Source: Serilophus lunatus
Lineage: Eukaryota; Chordata; Aves; Passeriformes; Eurylaimidae
Direction: 5' to 3'
Assembly (NCBI GenBank): GCA_013399895.1
Contig: VXBA01005890.1
Coordinates: 174,071-238,070, forward strand
DNA: 64,000 nt
The stretch's first letter is position 1, and each line of letters starts with the position of its first letter. Under the pieces are notes generated by a model. That model was given only the letters and a program-made list of their open reading frames with translations. It was not told the DNA's origin and ran no database searches. This document shows positions 26,801-36,313 of this stretch, piece by piece. Both the position numbers and the translations under genes were made by a program.

Positions 26801-27586
26801 GAATCTGATGTCCTGTACTTGAAAAAAATAGCCCAAACCAGTTTTTCACCCTTGAATGCACTTGGACTGTCATAGCCCTTGACAAGGTTTTATCCATAAC
26901 ATGCTCTTCTTTGTGCATTAGGGAAAATACAAACTAATATCAGTGTCTTTACTTGTAAGGTATTTACATGCTCATAAAGTATCTCAAGTTGTCTTGTTGC
27001 TTTTAGTTACTTAGTATTTATTCTGTCTTACAGGAATTCTGTCAAGCACTTCAGCAGCCTGATGCTAAAGTTTTTAAAAATTACTTAAAGGTATAAAGAT
27101 TTTTTTCTTTAATTAGCTTTTATTTCCATTTGAGCTTTGTCATACAATTCAGTTATAGTAGTGACTTGAAATAAAATCAAAATAGTAAATTATTTATTTT
27201 TAGCTATAGGGAATCTCCAAGAAGTAAAAGCAGTTACTTGGAAAGAGGGAGCAAACCACAACAAACTTACATCTGTGAAGCTGTCATTTATTCTTAGTAC
27301 CTTGCCATCTCCTCAAGAGCTTGATATTCATGTCTTTCTTTAATAGCTGAAATAGCCAAAATTGTAGAGAATGTCAGAATATGCATCATTTTTGAGGGTG
27401 TGAGTGTATTCAAATAGCACAAGTCACATCCTTGAACCTATTGTGTTAACCAGAATGTTAAACACAAAAACGAGTTCTGTCAAACTAATTACGTTATACA
27501 TCAACCATTCCATGTCTTTTATTTCCTTTGTTTTAATTTTTTTTTAATATTTTTAACAGGTATTTTTCCAGAGAGCCAAGCCCTAA
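2810..27586 (+). CDS. XPOT: Exportin-T (tRNA nuclear export receptor), complete coding region in 24 exons
   Basis: Karyopherin-beta family receptor that binds mature tRNA together with RanGTP in the nucleus and releases it in the cytoplasm. Coding exons: 2810-2869, 4680-4762, 5874-5930, 7400-7469, 8623-8841, 9398-9582, 9929-10097, 11342-11578, 11900-11938, 14454-14516, 15501-15625, 16466-16610, 16771-16890, 17069-17163, 19304-19373, 19677-19915, 20420-20705, 22508-22697, 23780-23896, 23980-24095, 24587-24634, 26445-26516, 27034-27090, 27560-27586. All phases join, giving 2889 nt or 962 residues, equal to human exportin-T. Recognised by its near-identical N-terminus (MDEQALLGLNPNADADF), the segment VFALLFVTEYLTKW in the fifth coding exon, and the C-terminus VFFQRAKP. 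It is an alpha-helical HEAT-repeat protein with the importin-beta/Xpo1-type region in the N-terminal third. The start has a strong context (G at -3, G at +4). All donors are GT except the one after 8841, which is GC. No frameshift or nonsense codon is present. A large CR1 sits in the intron 17164-19303. Confidence 0.97.
4330..4441 (+). mobile_element. CR1 LINE 3'-end fragment, degraded
   Basis: The stretch with GGAGGTTCAATCTAACCTC followed by ACATTTCTGATTCTATGACT resembles the CR1 3' end (a 'ccttccaacctcaac' segment followed by ATTCTATGA units), in sense orientation. It lies in the XPOT intron 2870-4679. It is short and diverged, and the left border is approximate. Confidence 0.5.
5198..5248 (-). 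mobile_element. possible CR1 3'-end remnant, antisense
   Basis: CACGGAGTAATTCGGGTTGG followed by AAGGAAATTGAGG resembles the reverse complement of a CR1 tail (cacagaatcat..ggttggaa..gacct). It is short and diverged, lies in the XPOT intron 4763-5873, and could be chance similarity. Confidence 0.3.
7821..7846. repeat. perfect 11-bp inverted repeat with 4-base loop
   Basis: Arms TCTAAGTAGAC (7821-7831) and GTCTACTTAGA (7836-7846) flank TCCT. It lies in the XPOT intron 7470-8622. No surrounding element explains it. Confidence 0.8.
8842..9397 (+). other. XPOT: XPOT intron with non-canonical GC donor (GC-AG intron)
   Basis: The exon ends CATACATCAGAG at 8841 and the next six bases are GCAAGT. 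The next exon begins GAGGCTCGTAGG at 9398 after TTGATAG. Only this junction gives the conserved HTSEEARRN sequence in frame. The nearby GT at 8845 would shift the frame. The exon end and GCAAGT match the strong consensus typical of GC donors. Confidence 0.9.
12318..12518 (+). mobile_element. CR1 LINE 3'-terminal fragment, sense
   Basis: Shows the familiar CR1 tail order: GGAATGGGCTGCCCAGGGAG, then GTCGCCATCCCTGGAGATAT, then GGTTGGACTCGATCTTGGAG, then a short remnant of the terminal repeat. It is 5'-truncated to about 200 bp, in the XPOT intron 11939-14453. Confidence 0.85.
13605..13840 (-). mobile_element. probable LTR fragment of an endogenous retrovirus, antisense
   Basis: Compositionally distinct block, richer in C than its flanks (CTTTCTAAACTCC, GGAGTCCGGGTGTGG, CTACTCCTAGTCCCAG). 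Read on the - strand it carries AATAAACTT near 13614 as an LTR poly(A)-type signal. It resembles avian retroviral LTRs from memory of the family only. The borders are approximate. It is in the same XPOT intron as the CR1 at 12.3 kb. Confidence 0.4.
17769..19150 (-). mobile_element. 5'-truncated CR1 LINE with reverse transcriptase remnant, antisense to XPOT
   Basis: On the - strand the element ends in the CR1 tail: two copies of TTACACAGAA at 17771-17790 on the + strand, then GGTTGGAAAAGACCATGG. Upstream is ORF2 sequence. The frame from 18953 down to 18696 reads ANVAPIYKKGKKEDLENYRP and the frame from 18705 reads YLDFSKAFDTV (RT motif A region) and WVKNWLGGRAQ. Near its 3' end it reads LFSLEKRRLRGDLI. 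The two frames differ (frameshift near 18700) and an in-frame TAG lies at 18990-18992, so it is inactive. A 307-base N gap removes the middle, including the expected position of the catalytic FADD motif. The left end of ORF2 is truncated near 19150. It occupies most of the XPOT intron 17164-19303. Confidence 0.93.
18239..18545. other. assembly gap (307 N) inside the CR1 element
   Basis: Unresolved bases. The flanking CR1 sequence is collinear on both sides, so the gap lies within the LINE. Confidence 1.
23578..23592 (+). repeat. A15 homopolymer
   Basis: Run of 15 A in the XPOT intron 22698-23779. No attached retrogene or SINE body is recognised upstream. Confidence 0.9.
25378..25715 (-). mobile_element. 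partial solo LTR (avian endogenous retrovirus type), antisense
   Basis: Read on the - strand it opens TGTCCTGATTCTGACCAGGA then CAAGGTTAATTTGTG, which aligns with the opening of the LTR at 41.1-41.6 kb (TGTACTGATTTTGGCTGGGA, then TAGACTTAATTTTCC). At its other end it has CTGCTCACTCACTCC and GTGAGTGGCTGGAGAGG. It is shorter than the 41-kb copy and diverged. It lies in the XPOT intron 24635-26444. No retroviral protein-coding sequence is nearby. Confidence 0.6.
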
Positions 27587-28045
27587 GGACAGTACTGGAA
27601 TCTCGTGTACCTGTTTCCATCATCCGGAACTCTAGTTGTTAATTTGTAAAAACGCTAACTCTTGTGCCATTCAAACTGGTTTTAAGAAATGTTGCTTTAT
27701 GCTCACATCAGTACATACTTCAACCTTTTGCAAAAAAGAAATGCAATTTTCCCACCTGTCTCAAACATGAAGGTATGTAACAACATGAAAAATTATCTGA
27801 ATACCTACATAAACTTTTATTATGTATAGGATGATTTAAGCTTACACTGTAACACATACAGCAATCAAATTTCACTTATTTTTTAAATTAAATGAATTAA
27901 ATGTAAAAATCCCCTCAGACCATAGCAATGGTTATTAAAATGTGTACATTTTGGATACGGAGTAAAATGTTTTAATAAGACATAAAAGTCATTTGTTCAT
28001 GTATGGTGACATGAAAATAAAACAATCAAAGTAATTCTTGTAGAT
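27587..28045 (+). other. XPOT: XPOT 3' UTR
   Basis: Sequence after the TAA at 27584-27586 up to just past the first AATAAA at 28016-28021. The exact cleavage site is not visible. Further AATAAA hexamers at 28072-28077 and 28117-28122 could extend it. Confidence 0.7.
28016..28021 (+). terminator. XPOT: XPOT polyadenylation signal AATAAA
   Basis: First canonical AATAAA after the stop codon, about 430 bases downstream, followed within 30 bases by T-rich sequence (GTAATTCTTGTAGATAGTC). Confidence 0.65.
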
Positions 28046-28076
28046 AGTCATTTTATTGAAGCTGTCTTAATAATAA

Positions 28077-28089
28077 ATATATATATATA
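28077..28089. repeat. short (AT)n tract
   Basis: Alternating AT just downstream of the XPOT poly(A) region. Confidence 0.85.
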
Positions 28090-28124
28090 CATACCTCCTA
28101 TAAAACAGATTGGTGTAATAAATA

Positions 28125-31100
28125 ATTTCACTTAAAAGTAGCATCTGGTTCTACCTTTTTTTATAAAAAAAAATAAAATTTTATCCAGTGAAACACTAAG
28201 TCTCTCTGAATCATTTTAGCTGAATCTTTTGAAGCTACAGCATTCTTGAACCTTGTGGCTGTTCTGTTTGAGTAGAACCTGGCAATTTTTCTTACACTTA
28301 GATAATAAATCATACTGCACCCTTGCATGTGGAAGATGCTGGCAGAAACAAAGAATTGCAGTCGCTGCAATATTTCAGTAGTGCCAATAGTTTATACAGT
28401 CTGCTACTTCTGTTTTTTAATTCTGTAACATTCTAGGTTTTGTAGCTATTTCATAGGGGCAGGGCGGAGCTCAAGTCTTGCTGTGCATGGGATTTAATAC
28501 TTTCCTCCAGATCTGACATCCACAATAGAAAGCTGACATAGCATAATCAGGTGAGCATTTTTTCTAGTCTCTGTTACTAGGTTCTTCACCCAATTTAAAT
28601 GGAAAAGAAATAATTTTTAGTGAATCAAAACCAGCAGCCAGACTTGGAGTGTGGTAATGTTTTGAGGATTCTTACAGCAATTCTCTCCTTTTTCACTGAC
28701 AGTAGAAGATGCTTATCTTTACTACCTTTCAACAGGACAGTATCACTTCTGTAATGTTTTGTTTCTGCTTTGTCTTTTGTCAAAAGTTTCTTGTTACTTG
28801 ATTTGTTGTGTCACAGAATAAGTGCTTGTGGTGCTTTTCCCATTTCCTGGTCTCACAGTCCTGTTTCCTTCCCTTGGCCGCCGTACCAATGCTAGAGGTC
28901 CTGTGAGTCCAATCTCTGTTTCATTTTCTCCTGAAGCACCAGAAGCTTTCTCTCCCTGACTTGGTGCTTTGCAGGTGTTGCTGTGCTCCTGCGTCTCCCA
29001 GCTGCCCCTGCCCATCACAAGGAGCTGCACCCCTGGCACTGCAGCTATTGCTCAGCACTTGCTGTCCGTCTTCTGCCTTGGCCTCCTTCCCTTTAGGATT
29101 TAGACTTTTGCCTTCTGAAGTAAGGGCAGTACTGCTGCCTTCGGTTCTGTGTACAAGGAGGGAAAGAGCCTACACTTAATTCTGTTACTATAATTGGCTG
29201 TGTCATTGGTCTAAGAGCATGATTTAGCTATTTTCAAGTTGCACCCTCATGAGAAAAGTCTTTAAACTGGCTACTGCCGAAAGAGACTATTTCCTTATCC
29301 CCACCATCCGTCGCCTCTCCTGCAGGACCCTCTGTGCCAAATCTGGAGCTCATCTATCCCTATAACTGGACCTATCCAGGAAGCTGAAGCAGCAGAAACA
29401 CTTCCCCCTCACAGCATCTTGCTCGCTATGGTTGTGTCAGGTGAGAATGGATATAAAGCAAAGAATGCCAAGTGTAGGAGCGAGCTGCATGTGATACCCA
29501 TCTGCCCACCTGTATTATAAACTTGTAGCCTGCCCGCCCTGCCCCCTCATCCACAACTGAAAGAGTATCCTGTAGGATGTAGTCTGGATCTTTAGAGAAT
29601 GTAATTTGTTTAGCCCAAAGAAGAATTAAAGAGGATTGTTGACTTTAGTTCAATCAGCACAACGTCCTGTTGGGGCTTATGCAACGTGTGAGCTGTAAAA
29701 CAGCATCTGTGGGGTGGTTTCTATAGCTAAACCTGTAAACACAGATTCTGGCTACTAGCAGGTTATTTTTCCTGTAATTTACTTCTGTGGTGCAGAGACT
29801 GCAGTTGGGTTGTGTGGTGGGTAAGCAGTGCCTAGTAACGCTCTTTGCAAAGAAGCAAGGTTTGGAAAGGCAATTGATGAGTTTCTATATCTTTGAAGAA
29901 GTGGATTCCTGCTTTGCAATTCTTTTTTTAAATCTGGACTGAAAAAGAAGTTCACTGCTTATCTCCAAAGAGAAATCTAGTGATAAAACACATGCTCAAG
30001 AGTGTGAACTAGATTCTTCAGGCAGTGTTTAAATACTTTGAACAAAATATGAAAACTACTTCTTGAGGTAGAAGAGAAGGAAGAAGATAGATAAGAACAC
30101 TCCACTCAGAGATTAGGTTGACAATCACAATTTGTTCTTTTCCAGATGATGATGATCTAATTTAAGGGTGCATCAAATAGAACCACTTCCAGTTTTCATG
30201 TATGATTTAGCATTGCTGTGCATTGGTCAAAATGCCCCTATTTAGACTGAAGTTGTACAAAATCATCCTCGTGGTGGTAGTTCCCCTTGTGTGCAACTGA
30301 ATTTTCTCTTGTATGTTTAAGTAGGAAACAGCTTTGAGTCTTTATCTGGATAGATTCCTCCTATCTTTACATAATACCTTTTATTTTCAAGCTAGTGTAA
30401 TTGCTAAAGACAAGTTAAGTTTTCAGCCCTGGAAGTATTTTTCCTGTTGTGGAGGCACTGAGTTTTTCACACAAGCTGATGTGGGACAATTTTTTGAAGA
30501 ATATCTTATCAGTGCAGGTAAGACATTTTGTTGTCCATAGAGGCAATCTGCCCTTTTCCCCGCTCTTGTCAGCACTGAATGCAACTGTTAACTCAGCACT
30601 GCCAACTCCCCCGGAGCAAGTCAAAGCCATTTCCTCTTAGCATCATGACTGTGAAGATAGTTTGGCAGATGAGTTTTGCATTTGTTCTCTTGCATGAAGA
30701 GTTTTTCTTCTCATTTTCTGTTTCTCTGTTCTTTATTCATACCTTAATTGTTCACTGTATATATCCTAGGCATTTCAGCAAAGTGGGAGATACCAGTCTT
30801 CAGAGCATGAGTTTTTTAATCTAATAATGTTTTTATACTATCAATATGAGCTGCTATTCCACTGAACTCTCCTAAATGGCTTCATATCTGGGACAAGAAG
30901 AGTATAGTTTGTACGATTCTGGACTAAGGTTTGCTTGGAGCATTAAACTCTTGTAAGTGGCTTTGGAATGAATTCTCTGGTGGCAAGGTGCAAGGAGCTT
31001 TCTTACATCATGGAATTGCAGCTCTTCCTTCTGCAATGCAAACTACAGAAGGAAAAGGCTTAAATTACGTGGAACTATGAAAGGCAGTTCCAGCTGAAGT

Positions 31101-31960
31101 GAAATTTGCTGTTCAACAGCTTTGCTTATTCTTGTTTAGCTAAATAAATATAGAAAGCAAATCAATTTTAAGAGTAAATGGCTCAAAAGCTTTGGCTTCC
31201 TTTGGAAAATTAATTTGTGAGAAAAAATGATTTTTAACTTGAAACTTCGAGTTTCTAGAGTTACTATTCTCACCCGCTTACTGGTAAAGCTAGCAGTTGT
31301 CCTTTTGGTAAGGTTGGTTAGATGCAATTTCTCACTCAAAATTTTTAAGTCAATGCAATCAGATGTTTGTTCTTTCTTGACAAATACTTACTGTGATCTC
31401 CACTCTCTTCTTACCTCATTGTTACTTAGGTTGCCCAGAGGGGGTTCTAAGAAAAAAATTGGGAGAACATACTGTATTTTGCCTGTTTTAGTGCCCTCAG
31501 CTCCAATTGACTCTTCTCAGTTTGTCTTTTTTTTTTCCCCCTAGCACGTTGTTCTTTGAGTTCTGGCATTCACAGCTACATCTGTGAGAAGCCTTGTTTG
31601 CCACATGCCAGCTTCTGCTGCAATTCCCCTACCTGTATTGTTAGGATGAAGAGTTGCAGTGGTATACAGCTGCAGACTCTTGAATTTGTGAACACAAATG
31701 AGAATCCAAATACAAGAGAGGAGAGAAATGGCAAAAGTTTTACTAAGACATTGAGAAGAAATGGAAGCAAGCAAAGTAAAAAATTCTAGAGTTAAACCTT
31801 TTTGGTGTGTTTTTTCCTATTAATTTCAACGTACTGATTTCCTCAAATTCATGCTGTAAAATAGTTGAAGGTTAGACATCTTCCGTGCATCAAGATCACT
31901 AATTGTCAGACAGACATACCTCTAACCGTTGGAACTACTGAACTATGTGAATCATTTTGA
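28125..31960. other. intergenic DNA between XPOT and TBK1; no gene seen
   Basis: No conserved reading frame, tRNA-like fold or recognisable transposon. Mostly AT-rich, with a moderately GC-rich patch at about 28.85-29.45 kb that has no coding pattern I can identify. It separates the two head-to-tail genes by roughly 4 kb. Confidence 0.6.
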
Positions 31961-31969
31961 TTGCTTCAA

Positions 31970-33110
31970 GAACGGGCGAAAGCAGATGGATTTGTCACTG
32001 CCCTGAGAGCAGGCAGCAGCCAGACCCAGGGCCCGGCTGACACTGCAGCTGAGATGCTGTAAATCTTCAGCAAACAAGTCCTGGGGCGCCTGGTCTGCAG
32101 AGAAACTGAGAGGAATGAGCGGGGCCAGGGCAGCGTTTCTCCCGGGTATCCCTTGGACGCGCGGTGGGTGCAGCGGGGCAGAGGCACCTCCGCCTCAGGG
32201 GCAGCCGAGGAAGAGAAACTGCAGCCGGAGCGATTACGCAGCAAAAAAACCCATCACCATGGAAATCCCGACCGGAACCGCTCCGAGCCCGGTGGGAACA
32301 TCCCGCCAGCGAAAACAGCCGGAGTCCAGAACACTGCTTGTCCAGAACATCCCCCTCCCGTTTCCTCGTGTTTCCCAGCNNNNNNNNNNNNNNNNNNNNN
32401 NNNNNNNNNNNNNNNNNNNNNNNNNNNNNNNNNNNNNNNNNNNNNNNNNNNNNNNNNNNNNNNNNNNNNNNNNNNNNNNNNNNNNNNNNNNNNNNNNNNN
32501 NNNNNNNNNNNNNNNNNNNNNNNNNNNNNNNNNNNNNNNNNNNNNNNNNNNNNNNNNNNNNNNNNNNNNNNNNNNNNNNNNNNNNNNNNNNNNNNNNNNN
32601 NNNNNNNNNNNNCGGGCCCGGGCGGCCTGTGGACTTGGCGGCGTGCCCGGGGCTCGGCCTTTGCCCCGCTCTCGGTGATTTTTATCCCTGTGGATGTGTC
32701 CCAGGAAGCGGCGTCGCCTTCGTAGCTGCAGGAGTGTTGAAGTTTCACCTCGGGCAGGACTCCCCGCCGCAGAGCTGTGCCCGCCGCGCCCCCCGCCCCG
32801 GAGCGCCCATGAGAGCTGCGGCTGCAGACGGGCCGAGCCCTGTGCCCGCCTCACGGGCCGGCAGTGCCGGGGGCGCCGCTGGAGCCGGGCCTCCCGTTTG
32901 CTCTGTGCGCCTTTGGGAGAATGTGCTGCTTCGTGCGGGTGAAGCAGCACCTTGTGCGGCCGAGGGCGGGGGATTTCCGTGATTGGGATACCAGCTGTTG
33001 GACTGGAAAGCCCCGTGAGCAGGTTATAGCTGGAGAGAGCAGGGGTAGGAAGCAGGAGCTTCAAGGGCAGAATCATCTTTTTCTAGGCCTCGAGAGGGCA
33101 TACAGGGAAG
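31970..33110 (+). promoter_or_regulatory. TBK1: CpG island: probable TBK1 promoter and untranslated exon 1
   Basis: Sharp rise in GC and CpG from about 31.97 kb, with GC-box-like GCGGGGC motifs, falling off near 33.1 kb. It lies 3.2 kb upstream of the first coding exon of TBK1, whose start codon sits behind an intron acceptor, so an untranslated exon 1 is expected here. A 233-base N gap (32380-32612) hides the centre. Neither transcription start nor exon 1 donor can be assigned. Confidence 0.75.
32380..32612. other. assembly gap (233 N) inside the TBK1 CpG island
   Basis: Unresolved bases in the most GC-rich part of the island. The TBK1 transcription start or exon 1 may be hidden here. Confidence 1.
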
Positions 33111-34698
33111 TATAAAACCTCTGTAGTTACCAGACTGTAAATGCTAACATAGCCTTTATTTGGAACCCTAGCACCTTATCTCTTGGCTTTGGTGGCATAT
33201 CAGATCTTGCCTGTAAACGTAAAGAGCCTTCCCTTTAACTCCATCATCTCTCCCTGCTTGCTAGTGAACTTGTACCTCGGAGCTGTTAACAGGGGAACCG
33301 TGCCTGCTTTGTGTGCTCATACTGCGTGCCTGAGGTAACAGCAATCTTCCTCATATTAATTAGAAGCAGTCAGTACTCCTGCTTCAAAGCACTGGAGTTA
33401 AAAAAAACACATTGGCAATGCAGTCGTTTTCTGTTACAATCCCCTCTGTGCTAGTAAGTTCAAAAGCAGTAACATGACCAGAAGCAGAAAAATATCCACT
33501 AAAACCCACCCAAAATGCAGCCCCCAAGCCCTTGAAATGCTAATGAGTTGTGAGGGACAATAAATCAAACTTGTGGCAGGAGAGGTTTCTTTAGATACAC
33601 GTGGGACATTTTTGACTCATCTCATTCCAGACTTGCTGACCATAAGTGGGATGTGAAGTAACAGAAAGTTCAACATTAAGTCTAGTGGCAGGTCTAGTCA
33701 GAGTTAGAGCTATTTGGGGTTTTTTTAATAGGTATCCCTTAGTGACTTCATTTAGGAAGATAAAGGAGGATATGAAAAGGAAACTTGACATGCCGAGTGT
33801 TTAGCAAAGATCAGTTCTGAATCCGTCAGAGAATGGAAAGCTGTTAAAGGAGGTCTAGCATTATAAAAGCTATTCAATCAAATGATTATGTTTTGAAGAT
33901 TAAAACTGAATGATACTTTTTGCCTTAAAAGTGAAGACTGTTGAAAAGGGTGTAGACTCTGTTGTCATTACAAAAAATTCTTTTGACAAAAGAAGTCAAA
34001 AGACTTTGTTTTGCCACAGATTATATACCCTGGGATTAATATCGGCATAATTAGATCTGTAATTTTAAGAGTGAAAAAACTCAGACCTTGAGAATCCATT
34101 AGTAACTTGCTGATTTGGGGTTTTTTCTTAATATCCACTGAATGATATTGAGGCTTTTCTGTCACGGACTTGCCTTTTTGTTTTGTTTTTACCCATTGAA
34201 CCTTCATGCAAATTTAATTAGAAAGTAGGAAGGTCAAGAAAGGGAGCTGATCTCGTGCATAACCTGCCTGATCTGTCATTTTGGGAAACTTAATTCAGTC
34301 TCTTAATAGGCTGCTAAATTTTTTTGTATTGGAATAGACATCAGCGAAAAGAGTTCTGTGCACTTACTGTCTGCTGAGGAAGGATTAGGTATGTTTCTGT
34401 GGCTTGGTGTGAGTCTAATGAGCGTTGCTTTGAAGTAAATAACAAAATACAGGTTTACTGAGAAGGTGCAAACTGGCTCGTTACAGCAAGGTTTTAATTG
34501 CGAGGAATTGTTCAGTTTGAAGAGTTTGCAAATCATTTTCTGAGCAGGCTGTGCATTATTTCTTTGCATGCCCTCTTCTTTACCTTCCGTGTTTTTATCA
34601 TAGATCTCTCTTTGGCTTCTACAGGAACTGCCAGCTGGGAGAAGTTACCTTATTCTACTGTTTTAGGTTGTCTTGTCAGAGTTAACCAAGGATTGTAA

Positions 34699-34726
34699 GG
34701 GTTGGGGTGTGGTGATGGGGTGGGGG
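34699..34726 (+). other. G-rich tract with quadruplex potential in TBK1 intron 1
   Basis: Runs GGG, GGGG, GGGG and GGGGG on the sense strand separated by loops of 2, 9 and 1 bases. A second candidate (GGTGGGTGGGTGGG) lies at 35062-35075. Confidence 0.5.
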
Positions 34727-36279
34727 TTTTCTGGTTCAGGTTTGACATCAAACCTTTTATGTCTTCCAGAGGCGTTGAGAACTTTATCTAGAGTTTACAA
34801 GTGGCATTGCTGCATGACTCTTGAGTTTTTATTTTAGAGTAATGTCAGGGCTTTGCATTGTGCCGTTGCATTCCATATCCTACGTGTCGTTGCCTGGATG
34901 CTCTGGGACAGCTTTGCAAGAAACTTCACATCTCACACAAGCGAGTAGCTAGATGAAAGTATGAAATCTGCAGCCGCTGTGCACGGAGAAGTGTGTCCAA
35001 AGTTATTGAGAATACTTTGTGTGTGTGTCCCAGTCCTGGGAGGGCCCAGGAGCAGAGCCAAGGTGGGTGGGTGGGTGCTCCGGCCGGTGCTGCAGCAGGA
35101 TGGGCAGGGGGTGGCTGCTGGGCGGCTACTGTGTGCGCTCTGAGGCGTTTGGTGCTGTCAGCAGGTGCACCAGGCACCTCTCAGAAAGTGCCAGGCGTCT
35201 TCTGGTACCACGTGAGTGCAGGAAATTCTGTCTCTTCCTCAGCAGTTACAGGAAAGGCTTTTGTTTGAGTGTCAGTTCGCAGTTTCCTGTAAATTAGCAC
35301 AGGCACACGCGGTGTCCCTTGCCGGGCTGAGTAGAGACCACGGCTGGAGGACCTACACCTGGTCCAGTTGTTGTTTTGCTCTTGAGATTCTTTAGATTTT
35401 AGAGCCTTTTGGTAGATTTAATTGCAAAATCATTGCTTTAATTAAACCAAGAGTACGGGTATTCACCTGCAGCTCCTGCTGTTTTGGCAGGTGGGAAGAT
35501 CTGGCAGTTCTAATGTTTTGTTATAATCATTTTAGTTTAATCAAACTTTGTTTTTTCTCATTCTTTTGAATCTGTGAAGCCCTGAGTTCACATTTCAGGA
35601 AAGGTGAGGAAGCCAGGCTGTCTCTCTGGAAATGATGTGACTAGCCACTGAGACATTTTAGAGCTCAGAGAAATGTCCCTTAATTTCTTGCAGTAGTAAT
35701 TGGTGGTTCTAGCAAGTAGCTGAAAATAGTTGTGTCAATTGTGACTTTTATCTAGCTCATGTAAAAGCAGTGAATAGTTGGTCCAGTTCCTTTACAGTTG
35801 TACTGAAATGCAACTTCCAGAGCCAAACGCGTTTAAAAGATCTGTATAACATATCTGGCATGTCTGTTCTTTGGTACAGATACAGAATGATAGAAGTCAA
35901 TTGCAGGTCTTGTTTAGAAGACCTTGTGCACATTTTTTGACTCTTTTCTATAGTTTTAGTTTGTCATTTAAACACTGTGTACAACACAGTAAAGGGATTA
36001 TAAAGCTTTCACTTTTCCAATTGATTTTTCAAACAAAGTTGAGGAGTACAAATCTTAAGTGCAGAGAGGTGTCGTTTCTATAGCATTAGTTTTGATTATC
36101 GGGATTGTTTTTCTTTCTATATTTCACCGCTTATTCCTCTGCTTGGTTATTCTTAATTCTGTATGTCTTTGGAGTTATGATTGGGGTTTGGGTTTGTATT
36201 TTTTCTGCTAATTAAAATAAGTCCCTTTCATGTATTTTACTAAATTATAATTCACTGTATTGAACCTTTTGTTTTTAAG

Positions 36280-36313
36280 GTGCAAAAGAAAACTATCTAA
36301 TCAAAGAGCCGAG
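36280..36313 (+). other. TBK1: TBK1 5' UTR part of exon 2
   Basis: The acceptor GTTTTTAAG ends at 36279. These 34 bases precede the start codon and contain no ATG. Confidence 0.75.

Noticed and set aside
32115..33076. Long frames of 160-280 codons on both strands around the N run
   Set aside because: They arise because Ns carry no stop codons and CpG-rich DNA lacks stops. No conserved protein pattern is visible.
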